NCBI GenBank assembly: GCA_030704615.1 | Contig: CM060733.1 | Coordinates: forward strand, 50,034,001-50,098,000 | Origin: Takakia lepidozioides | Taxonomy: Eukaryota > Streptophyta > Takakiopsida > Takakiales > Takakiaceae | DNA length: 64,000 bases | Direction of reading: 5' to 3' | Shown: positions 47,268-59,064 of the stretch, piece by piece | Layout: each line of letters begins with the position of its first letter | How positions within the stretch are numbered: position 1 is the first letter of the stretch | The notes under the pieces: model-generated | The model's database searches: none | What the model saw: only the letters and a program-made list of their open reading frames with translations | Told to the model about the DNA's origin: nothing | Program-made: the position numbers and the translations under genes

Positions 47268-48060
47268 ATGGTCGCCACATTGCAGAGTCTTCAGCTCCAG
47301 ATGCAAGAACTTCGTACCTCTACCGCCCAATTGCAAACTGATCAGTCTCAAGATCTTGGCAACGCTCTCCACAATTTGCAACAACAAATTTCAGAGTTAA
47401 AAGAGTCGAACAATGAATCTTCAACCATACGAGTCCCTACTGCAATAGCTCATATTGCAACGGTTCATCTTCAACAGATTACGAAAGAACCAAAGATCAG
47501 CATGCTCGAGAAATTTGATGGGACGAGATCAAGATTTCGCGGTTTTGTTCAACAAGTACAACTGTTCCTACAACTACATCCACAACGCTACCCCGATGAA
47601 GGTATTCAAGTGGGATTCGTGGGCACCCTTCTACCAGGCACTGTCATATCTTAATTTGCATCGCTATTAAAAAAAAAATCGCATATTATATAATTTTGAA
47701 GCATTCATGTCCGAGTTTACTGCAACGTTTAGAGAGAATGATAGAGAGAGAGTTGCAGAGACAAAGATGCGAAATCTTCGACAAGGAGCACATCCTGCTT
47801 TCGTTTATGCTGCCGAATTTTGACAACTTGCGTGCGACCTCGATTGGAATGAGAAGAGCCTCATTAGTCAGTTTCGATATGGGCTAAAAGATGATGTAAA
47901 AGATTTGTTGCTGACAATGCCAAACGTGAGTACACTGAGCGAATTCATCACCCAAGTCATTGCATGCAATAATCGTTTGTTCGAAAGACGTCAAGAGAAA
48001 CGATCTGGATGGCACAGGAGCACAGTGCGCACGTTCGCGGCTGCTGGCAAGTAGCAAGTG
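47268..48060 (+). pseudogene. gag of the plus-strand gypsy
   Basis: Starts MVATLQSLQLQMQELRTST (coiled-coil-like). The capsid core spans two frames: FDGTRSRFRGFVQQVQLFL, then NFEAFMSEFTATFRENDRE, SLISQFRYGLKDDVKDLLL. This matches the Retrotrans_gag fold pattern. A frame change lies near 47,660 at a poly-A stretch. Confidence 0.75.
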
Positions 48061-48149
48061 GCAGGGATAAAGGTTTGAATTGCAACCCTAAAAATTGAGG
48101 CTCGGATGGAAACACAACAATCCATCAGACATCCGATAATGATCATATG

Positions 48150-48920
48150 CAGATTGATATTGTCCGATTCAAGCCATTGACGCCACAAGAAAAACAAAGA
48201 CGGTGCTCGAATGAATTATGCCTTTATTGCGGAGAAGAGGATCACATAGCATTAAACTGCCCCAACAAGAAAAGATTCAAAGCTCGGGGCACAACTCAAG
48301 TGTTTGATACGAGGAGGTCGGAAAACGAAGATGTCCAGTCACAGTAGAGACCATGCGGCTGGACACCCCAAATTCCTCACCAAAAAAAAATCTCATTCTA
48401 CCTCCAGATCCTGTACCTTGTTTCACAATTCCAGTAAAAATCAGGATGCAAAATCGAGATATCTCCGTAGAAACACTTTTGGACTCGAGCGCTTCAGCGT
48501 GTTTTATTGACAAAGACTTTGTAAAGCAACACAATTTAATGCTCGTAAGAAAGAAATTCTCGGCCCCTGTTGAAGTCATCGATGGACGACCGTTAGCATC
48601 AGGAAATATTGACCATGAAACTCAACCTCTTGAAGTGGAGCTTAAAAATCAAGCATCACATATTGTTTTCAATGTCATCTAGTCTCCAACAAATCATGTG
48701 ATCTTTGGACTTCCCTGGTTTGTACTTCATAATCCTGACATCGACTGGCGATCACAAAAAAATTCGGAAAGACAAAAATGCAAAAGTACCAAAGGTATTC
48801 AACCCTTGTTTCTTGGAGCTAGAGCCTTCATGAGACCTACGAAGAAAGACGCGACATTTGCACTTTATGCAATTCCGATCAAAACCACACGATCCGTCTT
48901 TCTTCTTCACAAATAAGATA
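48150..48920 (+). pseudogene. Zinc knuckle and protease region
   Basis: A CCHC zinc knuckle, CLYCGEEDHIALNC (48,220-48,265), binds RNA in gag. Then the protease LLDSSASACFIDKDFV, where the usual D-S/T-G is D-S-S, and VIFGLPWFVLHNPDIDW. Frame changes separate knuckle and protease. Confidence 0.75.
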
Positions 48921-49140
48921 GGTGCTCCCGCGGGTGATTTCGAATGTCGAATGAAATTCTTTGATAAATTTTCATCAATGTATTCGCGTAAAGCAGCTAG
49001 CTCCGTCTGAGATAAATCAGGCCGAATGGTGGTTGAGCTCATTCTTGCAACTCAATTGCACAATCATAAGGTCGATGTTCTGGCAACATGTCTACATTTT
49101 TCTTCTCGAAGGCATCATTGAAATCTTGATATTGAGTGGG

Positions 49141-49971
49141 TAATGTCGAAGTACCTTGGTCTGTTTACGCATGTGTGTGGACTATCGTGGGCTCAACAAA
49201 GTCACTATAAAAAATCGTTACCCACTACCGCTGATTTCCGGACTCCTCGAACAACTTGGACGAGCAAATTTTTTCACAAAGATCGACTTGAGAGGAGCTT
49301 ACAACCTTGTACGAATAAAAGAAGGAGATGAATGGAAGACTGCTTTTCGCACCTGGTACGGACATTTCGAATACAGTGTTATGTCTTTCGGTCTTACAAA
49401 TGCTCCAGTAATTTTTCAACACATAATGAATGACATTTTTTGAGAATTTTTAGATGACTTTGTAGTTATATATTTGGACGACATTTTAATATTTTCACGG
49501 AATGAAGAAGAACATGGTCGTCATGTACGCCTTGTCCTTGATAAATTGAGGGAAAAAAAACTATATGTCAAGTTGGAAAAATGTCTTTTCCACCAATCTG
49601 AAGTCGAATTTTTGGGCTACATTATTTCTGACAAATGAGTCTTTATGGATCAGAAGAAAATACAAACCGTCATCGAGTGGATTAAACCAACTTTGGTCAT
49701 AGATGTACATTGTTTTCTAGGATTTGCAAATTTCTATAGAATCTTCATCAAGGACTACTCCAGAATTGCTGCACCACTGACGCGACTCACAGGGAAGGAC
49801 AAATTTGTATGGGACGAGAACGCTGACCAAACATTTGAAAGGCTGAAGCAGGCATTTACAACGGCTCCAATACTGGTACATGCAGACCCATCTAAACCAT
49901 TCTTTTTTGAAGCAGATGCATCGGACTTTGCACTTGGCGCGGTACTCTCTCAATATGGTACAGATGGCTGA
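49141..49971 (+). pseudogene. Reverse transcriptase of the plus-strand gypsy
   Basis: [54 protein letters not shown], a stop at 49,441, then [17 protein letters not shown] with an intact YLDD active site, FLGYIISDK with a stop, and the connection region FLGFANFYRIFIKDYSRI and FEADASDFALGAVLSQ, the start of RNase H. Confidence 0.88.
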
Positions 49972-50838
49972 CTTCACCCTGTTGGTTTTCGTTCTCGCAA
50001 ATTTTCCGCTGCGGAGATCAATTATGAAATCCATGACAAAGAACTTCTAGCGATTATCGATGTTCTTGAGGAGTGGCGTCATCTATTGGAGGGAACTAAA
50101 CATCAGGTCGCAGTCTATACCGATCACAAAAACCTCGAGTATTTTATGAGTGCTCGTGTTTTGAATCGACGTCAAGCGAGATGGAGTATTTCACTAGCAA
50201 GGTTTGATTTTGTTATTACCTACCGCCCCGGACATTTTCAAGGAAAACCATATGCTCTTTCTCGACGATCGTATCTTGCGCCAAAAGAAGGGGATGCAGC
50301 TTTTGACCAACAGAAATCCATCATCTTGAAACCAGCAAATCTCCAATTGAATGTGCTATCCATGTCCACCTATGACGATGTAGAGATCATAAAGGAGATT
50401 CATGAAGCACTGAAGAGTGACAAATTTGCTACGACACTACGAAGTCAACTAAATTGACCTCAAGACAACCCACATGTTACAAACGACTTCGAATTCAAAG
50501 ATGGCTTAATTTATTTCAAAAGACTTCTCTATGTATCTCCAGGACCTACACGACTTCAAATTCTTCAAACATGTCATGATCTTCCGGCTGCAGGACATTT
50601 CGGCTTCAACAAAATAATGGAATTGATATCCATGGAGTACTGGTGGCCACAGATGTGGAAACTCGTGAAAGAATTTATAAAATCTTGCGACACGTGTGCT
50701 AGAGCGAAGGGACCACGACATCGACCTTATGGCCTTCTTCAACCATTATCCATTCCCAAGGGTCCATGGTCATCCGTGTCTATGGACTTTACTACGGACC
50801 TTCCAATTTCCAAAACCACCGAACACTATTTTAATTAA
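49972..50838 (+). pseudogene. RNase H and integrase N-terminus, truncated
   Basis: RNase H end: VAVYTDHKNLEYFMSARVL, FVITYRPGHFQGKPYALSR. Integrase zinc domain: CHDLPAAGHFGFNKIMELI and CDTCARAKGPRHRPYGLL; the core begins SMDFTTDLPISKT and stops at 50,838. The rest of integrase and the 3' LTR are gone. Confidence 0.85.
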
Positions 50839-51289
50839 TTCTTGATTTTTGGTTTAAATCCGGACTAAATTTAATATGTATTTGTATTAAACTTAATTGA
50901 AATATTAATAATATCATGGTGTAATGTGTGATTGAACTTTGTGAAATTTCAGGTGATGTCATACTTGTTTCAAAATGTGTCATATAAGAGGTCCATTTGA
51001 CATTGAAGTGCTCAAAATGAAGTAGCAGTATTGAACAATTCATTGAACGTCCACTTGGAAGTCGAATAAAGTAATATTTCATTACAGGATCACGATAAAC
51101 AAATGGGTCACATCGAACATGGGCCAAACTCCTACTCTATCATACTCGATACAACTTGTTAGTAATTTTATTGATTGAATCTTCATATGAAGCACAATGT
51201 TCACATACCACGCCATTGGAATGAATCATGTTTTGGATGTGATAAGGGCAGTAAAATATTAGAATAGCATAAAACATTCGGAAGAGGTA
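50839..51289. other. Non-coding AT-rich, no gene
   Basis: Junction between the truncated gypsy and the telomere-like block. Nothing recognisable. Confidence 0.45.
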
Positions 51290-52930
51290 CTAGGGTAGTA
51301 CAATAAGGTTTGGGGTGTAACTAGAGAGAAGTGTAATAAGGTTTGGGTTTACAGTAAGGGTAAGGGTTTAGGATTTGGATTTAGGGTACAAAAAGATAAA
51401 CAAATATGATGGACTCACACTCGGTAGAATTAAGAAATGGTTGAGGAATTTGATATCCCAGTAATCGTTCTATCATACCTGATCCAACAAAAGAAAATAT
51501 TAAAAGAGCATGAAACATTGAGAAGAGGTAACATTGTAGTACAATAAGGTTTGGAGTGTAACTAGGGTAGTATACTAAAGTTATTGGTTTATGGTAAGAT
51601 TAATGGTTTAGGGGTGATGGTAAAGGTAGGGTTTTTGGTTTGGGTTTAAGAACACTATTGGACAAACAGATATTGAAGAGTCACAGTCGCTAGAACTTGG
51701 TGTGTGTTAGTAGGATATAAAAATAAATAAATAATGGAGAAACAAATATTATGGAAGAGTCATTGGGCCGGAGAAGTATTTAGATTGAGGATTCGTCCTT
51801 GGAACCTGGTATTAAGATACATATGGTTATGGTATGGATACTTCATTCCCATTTGCAAGGGAAGGGTAAGGGTTTAGACGTAACAATGGCATAGGGTTTT
51901 GTTTAGGGTTCCCGACGAGGGTTTAGGGTTTGGGTTGAAGGCAGAAATGGTGAGCATACATGCCGGAAGACTCGCACTCGCTACAACTTAGTGTTGTTAG
52001 TAAGGTAGTAAGCAAAATAAAAATGAAGAACCTAATATTATGGAAGTGTAGTCATTGCATCGGACAAATATTTAAATGAAAGACTCGTCCTTGGAACCTG
52101 ATATTAAGATACATAGAAAGCAAAGTTCAATAAAAAAGGTAAGTGCATGTCAATCCAAACCAAAGGCAAAACCTTGTGCAAGGTGAAGGGCGAAGAGATT
52201 TGAATAACCATAAATAGTTATGGTTATGGTATGGATACTTCATTCCCATTTGAAGGGGAAGGGTAAGGATTTAGACGTAACAATGGCGTAGGGTTTTGCT
52301 TAGGGTTTTCGATGAGGGTTTAGGGCAGAAATGGTGAGCATACATGCCGGAAGACTCGCACTCGCTACAACTTAGTGTGTGTTAGTAGGGTACAAAATGG
52401 AAATTTGGATACATTGAAGAGATTTGGATAACCATAATGGTTATGGTTATGGTATGGATAGTTGATTCCCATTTGCAAAGGGAAGGGAAAGGGTTCTGGG
52501 ATATTGGGTTAAGGGTAAATGTTTAGGGTTTTATAGTAAGGGTTTAGGGTAAGGATTTAGGATTTTTGTTTAAGTTACAAAATAGACAAACACTTATGGA
52601 AAACTCCAGACTTGCTAGAACTTAGTGTTGTTAGTAGGGTACTAGTAAGAAAAAATAAAATGAAGAACCTAATATTATGGACAAGTATTTAAATGGAAGA
52701 CTCGTCGTTGGAACCTGGACCTATTAAGATGTAACATAGAAAGCAAACTGTAACATGCCTAAATGCATGTCAATCCAAAACAAAGGAAAAAGCTAGCGCA
52801 AATGTGAAGGGAGAAGACATTTCAATAACCATAATGGTTATGGTTATGGCTATGGTTATGTTTTGAGTAGTTCATGGGCCATTTGCAGAAAAGGGTAAGG
52901 ATTAGGGGTAATGCTAACATAAAAAGCAAG
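51290..52930 (+). repeat. Interstitial telomere-like (TTTAGGG-type) and minisatellite block
   Basis: GGTTTAGGG, GGGTTTAGGGTTTGGG and near variants recur many times (for example 51,896-51,945 and 52,500-52,590), all in the G-rich orientation on the plus strand. A longer unit with ATGGTTATGGTATGGATA and TTCATTCCCATTTG recurs near 51,830, 52,225 and 52,445; another with CTCGTCCTTGGAACCTG recurs near 51,795 and 52,090. The telomere motif is the plant type. Confidence 0.7.
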
Positions 52931-53600
52931 GTACTATAAAAAATGTATGTCACTCCAAAATCCTAAATTGCCCAAAAAAATAAAAATAAAAGTACACACT
53001 ATGAGATTTGGAAAGAAAATGACGTTATACAACGACTTTTGGGAAGCGCCTGGATCTCATGGGAGAAAATGGATCTGAAGAAAACATAAGAGAGGATAAA
53101 AAGTCAGACCACCAAATAAAAACTAAGAGAAATAAAAATTGCTTAAAATTTGAACAACGGAAAATGACATGTGAAATTCCCTCTTAAACCAAGGCCAAAG
53201 ATGAGAAGTATGAAAATGAAATGAAATGAAAATTTGGTGCAGAAAAGTCGTAGAGCTTAAAGGGAAAATGGAGGAAAACCTCAAAGAAAAAACTTCAGGA
53301 CCGGCAAATTGAAAAATATGTCAACAACGATTGAGTAAGGCTCCTCCTAGTGGGAGACTTCAGTAGGAGAATTGGTTATGCGAAAAGCAAGTCCAATGTT
53401 TCAAAGAAGGACTGGAAATGGGCTATTTTCTTTCGTTGTTAAAAACCTCTTTGACCGAATTTGAAGACTCCAGTGGTCATGCCCGCCATTTTTGTTCTTG
53501 TGATCTATATGTTATGTAGGCGAAACTCCCCCACAGGGTTTTCTTTGTTGACCAGAACGTACAGCAGGCCAGAATCCAACACACCCGAAACAAAGGACGA
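52931..53600. other. Non-coding, left flank of element 4
   Basis: A-rich sequence with GAAATGAAATGAAA-like stretches; no gene. The left end of element 4 probably lies here. Confidence 0.4.
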
Positions 53601-53705
53601 GAACGTCCAATGGACATTCGAGGTTCAGTGCGACATAAGAAGATAACAAAAAGGATCCCCCAACGCAAACAAGAAGGGCCATATAGAGAAGAAATTTTTT
53701 ATTTC

Positions 53706-56700
53706 TTAAATCAAAGTACTGGAGTTGACCTCACCAATATGTCCTTGGTCTGGAACTCGCTCGCACGACTCGCTTTCTGACTGACGATTAGCCTCCTCCA
53801 AATTAGCGCGCGCCTTCACTGCTTTGGCGGCAGTAATTCTCTTAGTGCTATTCCTTGTCGTATTTTTTCGTGGAGGCATTGTCCACATAACATTGTTCAC
53901 GTGGATCCATTGAGGAGGATCTGATGAGTTATACTCCCAAAGTTTTGACCAACAGTCCATGTACCTTTCCAAGTCTGTTGGGTTACCACCTTTTCTCGGT
54001 CTCCACCACTCCACCTTCACCTTCTTAAAATTAGGATCCTCCCTTTCGTGGATTACGTCAGATATTGCCACCCCCATCCAGACCGGGCACGTACTTGGGT
54101 CATGAAGGCGAACGAGCACAAAAAACCCTTTCTCAATATCCTTGAACGGATTCAAGGATATTCTTGGTCGCTCACACCTCGGGCCATAGTAAGGTTCTAG
54201 GATTTCATCATCTTCTTCCACATCTGGCACTATATGTGGATGGATTCCATCTCTGAGATGATTCTTGGACCAATTTGTTTTCGGCCAGAATCCCTCAAGA
54301 AAATGAATACGCTCGGGAGCTTCTAGAATTGGCTTATCCAACTCGGCGAGAATGTTTCCCCAGTACTGGTCGTATTGTTCCATTCAACCTCTGTAATGAT
54401 CTTCCTGCATCATTCCTTTCGTCCAAAAATCCCTGTATTTTTTTATTCCATTCTTAATGAATGACTGTTTTTCGGAGGAGTCGTCCCCGACTCCCCAGAT
54501 AGGTCTCCTTGGAACGGCGTCTGAGTCTCCTTCAGGGAGCTTGAGAGTCCCGTCAGGATTGGACTTCCACATCTTCACGTTATTGTTTGTTGGAAGCCAA
54601 TCTGAATCAGTAGCGGACTTCTTGTACTTCATGACAGGTCAGCCCTCCGCATCCTTAAAAAAACGGAAGACGTGCATCTCCGAAATCCCGACCAACGCCT
54701 CATTTCCATCCAGAATACAGCCCTTGACAAAATTCTTGAAGTCGGGAACCTCCTGAATAATCTATGGAATGAACTGCAGATCTTGCGAGGTCATAAAAGA
54801 CCTCATCAAATCCGAAAGAATGTAGGTGCTTCGTTCCTTCAGCTTCTTCGAAAGGTAGCTGAAGAACCCGTCGATGTCCTCATGGGTGTGTCCGACCATT
54901 AGGAACCCTAGCTGGATTTCTTCAAAAACATTTTTGGCGGTCAGGAAGGATAGAAAAGCAAGCATCCATCTGTTCTTATTGTCCTTCGCGGAGTTGTCCA
55001 TTTGCAAGTACAGTCTTTTCGGAAGTGAACGAGCACCACGTTTGTCTTCCGGCCTGCAGGGTTTAAGAGCATCCAAACATCTCGATTTACCTCTTAAAAG
55101 TGATTCGAAAAACTCGTTTTGAAGTCGGTAATCGAAAATATTCCTGGACTCGCGACGGGTTGGTTTCTCCAGCTGGCGCAGGCAACGTGCCAAAGAACCA
55201 ATTGTAAAGTCTGAATTTCCTTTCCAGAACTCAAGAGAATACTGACCGTGAAACTGGAAGCTGACCCAATCCAGAAATCATCTTGTTTGGAGTCTGGAGC
55301 CTTGGAACAGCTGTTTTCCTATTATCCATTTTGTCGTGAATAATACGAGAAACTCCTCCGGAATCATAACAGACTCATTCCTCTAGCTATGGTACAGTCT
55401 TCTGCACAACTCTTGGTGCCTCAAATGTTTATCAAGCGCTTGTTTGTGTGTCACCTGTTCCGCACTTCTCTTGACATACTTTCTGATCTCTGTAACATCT
55501 CACACTCCGTGCACTTCGCAAATGTGCTCCCAGTTTTACGAACCTCAACGTCAGGAATATCCGACTCCGGATGCGGCTAATAACCGACTGCAAGACTCAA
55601 TCCAACCCGAAAAGTCCGTTCGTCTGTTACAATAAGGCAGGGTCAGGAAAGGAACGTCCACTAGATAGTGGAGGTTCATGAAACTAGAACCACAGTCGAA
55701 AGAGACAAAATCGAAGGGAGGATCATCCACATTGAAGCAGAAAAAACTTCCAGGAAAGAAAGTGAAGAATGGAGATTTCATACCTCGTTCTCGTCTCGTA
55801 TTTGCTTCCAGTTCATTTCAGGTGGTAAGACTCTCAAAGTATCCCTCCTTCCCTCCCCAATACATCTTGTCTTATGGGGCATGAGGTCAGTATTTCCGTT
55901 GATAATGGACATAATGTTACCCTCTGCCTGAAGCGTCTGTGGGTGTGGCCTCTTCACTCCACGGTTCCCATGGAGACTTGACAACCAACCCTGTTTACTC
56001 AACTTTTTGTACTCCATGTATGTGGACCTGCCAATTCCATGAATTGTCCACCAAGCAGTCTCACAAACATCTACACCCTCAATCCTAACGTATGCCCTGC
56101 GAGAGGTCTCTTCCAGCATGTGAAGTCGTTTTGAAACATTTAGTCCATGTTCTCTCCTCCCATCGAAAGTGGATCCCCAAAACGAAGTACGGATAGCCAA
56201 GGTTTTTCGCCAATCGAAATATTGACAGCAGTGAAGTCTGCAGTAAGGTTTGCTGCTCACGGACCGGACTTCCTCCAGAGTAAGATTTTTTTTTCTTTTT
56301 TTGGAATGTTCCAAATCTCGATCCCTCTTCTTCATCGTAAAATGCCGATACGCCGCTTTCTTCACACCTGCCTCGTGATCTTCGTACAAGATACTGTCAG
56401 AAGATCTAATAAAATTCTCCAGATCATTTTATTTTATTTTATTTTATTTTTTTACAGGAAACCTGGGAGCGACTGCTCACAATTCAGGCCCTTGAGGAGG
56501 GGGAAAAATTAACCCCCTTTCAGATAAGCCATTAGGCACACAGTTGGGAAACATCACCACCAGACCAGCCGGTCACGAACAATCCATACACAAGGCAGGG
56601 CAGCGGGTTTGAACCCCGAACCACCAGGGCGACACACTGTGCACTTACCAGCTGAGCTACCAGCTGATGTGCAGATCATTTGAGAGTAGTCACCCACTTT

Positions 56701-57362
56701 CCAAAAGTCGTGTTTTTATTAAAGGCCATTTTACAAGAGACATCAAAGATCCAGATCCTCCAGAAAGTATTATGGTGACAATAACTCCAACATCGTCCTC
56801 TCCCAGTTTGTCATTGAGGATCACCTCGTCCGGAATGCAGGCTTGAATCCTCCCCTCGAACAGTGCACCCCTATCATCACCCAACAGTACGCACTGCTAG
56901 TTGTTTCTTCCGAGTCCTCCGCTCGGATTCCCAGAACTCTTCGATGGTCTGTGGTTTGATTCATCCTCGTCGAAGTTAGAATTTTTGGCAGTATACCTTG
57001 TCTCCGGCGTAAAAGCAGGATTCATGTCGAGCCCTCCTTGATACTCGTTATTCTCCGCATGAACTTCGCCAACATTCCACACCACCGGGGTCCCAATGGC
57101 CTCCTTCAAGGTGTCAGCATCCATATGTCCATAAGGAAGAGGACATAATGAGTGTGCTTCATCACAGGAGATGAGAACCACTAAAATGGTGTGAAATGGT
57201 TGAGGAAGATAATTGGTGTCCATGACAGGTCCCAATCCCGGAGACATTAAGGCAGTCCCCAGTTGCTACTGCAGATGAAGACCCGGAAAGAGTAAGAAAC
57301 ACTCTTTGACCCGTCTCTAAACTCATGATCACCGGAACCTCCACTGCACACGCGAGGTTCAA
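53706..57362 (-). pseudogene. DUF7869-type transposase of element 4 (frameshifted)
   Basis: In minus order: N-terminal pieces (57,362-56,690) with LLGDDRGALFEGRIQACIP; then 56,389-55,778 with PYCRLHCCQYFDW and VDVCETAWWTIHGIGRST, the conserved pre-domain of this family; a damaged part with KQALDKHLRHQELCRRLY; then the core 55,193-54,762 with LYLQMDNSAKDNKNRW, AFLSFLTAKNVFEEI and LGFLMVGHTHEDIDGFFS. The D-N-s-x-x-N-K-N-R and GHTH-x-D-x-D signatures define DUF7869, considered an RNase-H-like transposase domain. A C-terminal segment (54,632-53,706, one TGA at 54,384) contains a small beta-rich block, FFVLVRLHDPSTCPVWMGV and VKVEWWRPR, possibly a reader-type barrel. Stops and frame changes make this copy inactive; some gaps may be introns. 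Confidence 0.72.
56430..56671 (-). mobile_element. tRNA-derived SINE with target-site duplication
   Basis: Minus strand: box A GGTAGCTCAGCTGGTAAG, then box B GGGTTCAAACCC about 30 bases on, a unique body, and a 3' tail of AAAAT repeats. The copy is about 242 bases and is flanked by a 10-bp direct repeat CAGATCATTT at 56420-56429 and 56672-56681. All four hallmarks of a SINE (pol III promoter boxes, tRNA-like head, A-rich tail, target duplication) are present. It interrupts the element 4 transposase region, so it is younger than element 4. Confidence 0.88.
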
Positions 57363-59064
57363 GAAATTGAAAACCCCTCCGTGACGACCTTACTCACAGT
57401 AATAAGCAGTATGAGTTAAGACTATATTCAAAGATGAATCAATACAATAAAAGGAAATACACTCGCGTATGAGAGAAGTAGAATAGAAATGGAATTACTG
57501 TTTGTTCTGGAACATGTCATGTGAAGATTGAGTCTAATTGTATAACCTCCACTGTACAGTGGAGGTTGGATGAGACATAGATGAAAAAAGTCGGACGGAT
57601 GAATACTAGTGGATGAATATGGTTATGTGGATGAATAATTGTAATGACGGATGAATGTGAGCATTGACGCGACTGTCCAGTGGAGGTCCACGACTTGAGG
57701 GATGACGAAATACAGAAATTGGAGAGATGGACAAATACAGCGAAAGGTGAGTATTGGACTGTAATTTCTAAACATGTAGATGAGAAATAAGTAGATTTTC
57801 CTGTAGACTATCGAAAACACACAGATGTCATAACATTTTCTACGAGAGAAAATGCAGTTCACACGAGATAATGGAAATTCAAAGAGGTACACCTGCGATG
57901 GCCACAGAGGTACAAGATGCTCAGAGAGGTGCACTACGGGCAGTGAGGTGGGAGATGACTAGAGAGGTGCGGGAAACACAATCTGCAAGTGAGAGGTATG
58001 GAGATAGAAGTTTGAACAGTTTGCACTCAGACCTTATATAGAGGTGGAAGCCAGGTTGCCCGCTGGAACTCCTTCAATGGGATAGTGCGATACATTGTCT
58101 CGTAGATCAATTTCCGGCGCCGTTGATATCCGATATGGCCACAATCGAACGGTTCTGGATGGTGCAGAAGTGCACTCTTTGATCGATTTCGGAAAAGAGT
58201 GTCTGGTAGATCCCTATAAATAAACAATTATGATGCCAGAACGATAACGGCCGATAACGGTGGATCAATGGTTTCGTACTCGTGCTTATAAAGCAGTACG
58301 TATTTTGCATTCAATGTTGTCCAAGTGGATCAAGGCCTGACGCCGTTGATAAACGTTTCATGAAATCGTGCAGCTATGACACTCGGCCGAGAATGCGACG
58401 GGCGTAAATGAGTGACAGAGGAAATATTCCAAGCCTGAATCCGCCGAATGTAGACATGGTCAAGAGCAATAATTCCAAGCGGCAAAACGCCGCAAGAGGG
58501 TCTGACTTGGACATTTCATTTATCGTCATGTGTGGGGTGTGGGAAATATCCCGCGGGGTTATAATTGATGATCCTGTGCAAGGCATCATTAACGTCATAT
58601 TTTCTTGTTCATTCATCTGTTTTTTCATTTCATCTAATCATTCGTAAAATGGATGGACAGAATGGAAAGGATGAATTGGATGATATTTGCATGGATGTTG
58701 GATGGAACACGCGCGACCGTTCGATTTTGAAAGGACGCGATGGTTCATATCCTTTGCGACGGCACCATATACGGGGTGTGGTCGTTCAGCCCACCTTTTC
58801 GGCACTCCATTGTGTACACGGAAGCGCTGCGGAACTGCTAAGACCAACTAGCGCTAGAAAAGAGAGAGTTTTGAAGAGGGGAGAGCGTGAAGAGCAGAGA
58901 GCGTGTTGTGCAGGGTGCCGTGAGAGTGCAGTGGAGAAAAGCAAGCAGACAGCGGATTCAAGTGCAGACATGAGACGGGAGGGAAGCAGAGCGTAAGGGA
59001 GAGCGGAGCGGAGTAGTGGAAGCTTAAGGGTCAGGCGTTTCAGGTCAGCAATAGGGGCACCAAA
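57363..59064. promoter_or_regulatory. Divergent region between element 4 genes
   Basis: Holds two palindrome copies (57,544 and 57,671), GGATGAAT-type short repeats (57,595-57,655), a TATATA-containing stretch near 58,033 facing the transposase and TATAAA near 58,288. The 58,650-58,990 frames are not convincing. It most likely contains both promoters and the 5' leader of the ParB-like gene. Confidence 0.5.

Larger units (their letters stand above)
46560..50838 (+). mobile_element. Ty3/gypsy retrotransposon, 3' truncated
   Basis: 5' LTR, gag, protease, RT, RNase H and part of integrase in canonical order on the plus strand. It ends at 50,838 in the integrase, so no 3' LTR remains. Several frameshifts and stops (for example after QHIMNDIF and after YIISDK). 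It inserted beside or into the ULP1 gene of element 3. Confidence 0.85.
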
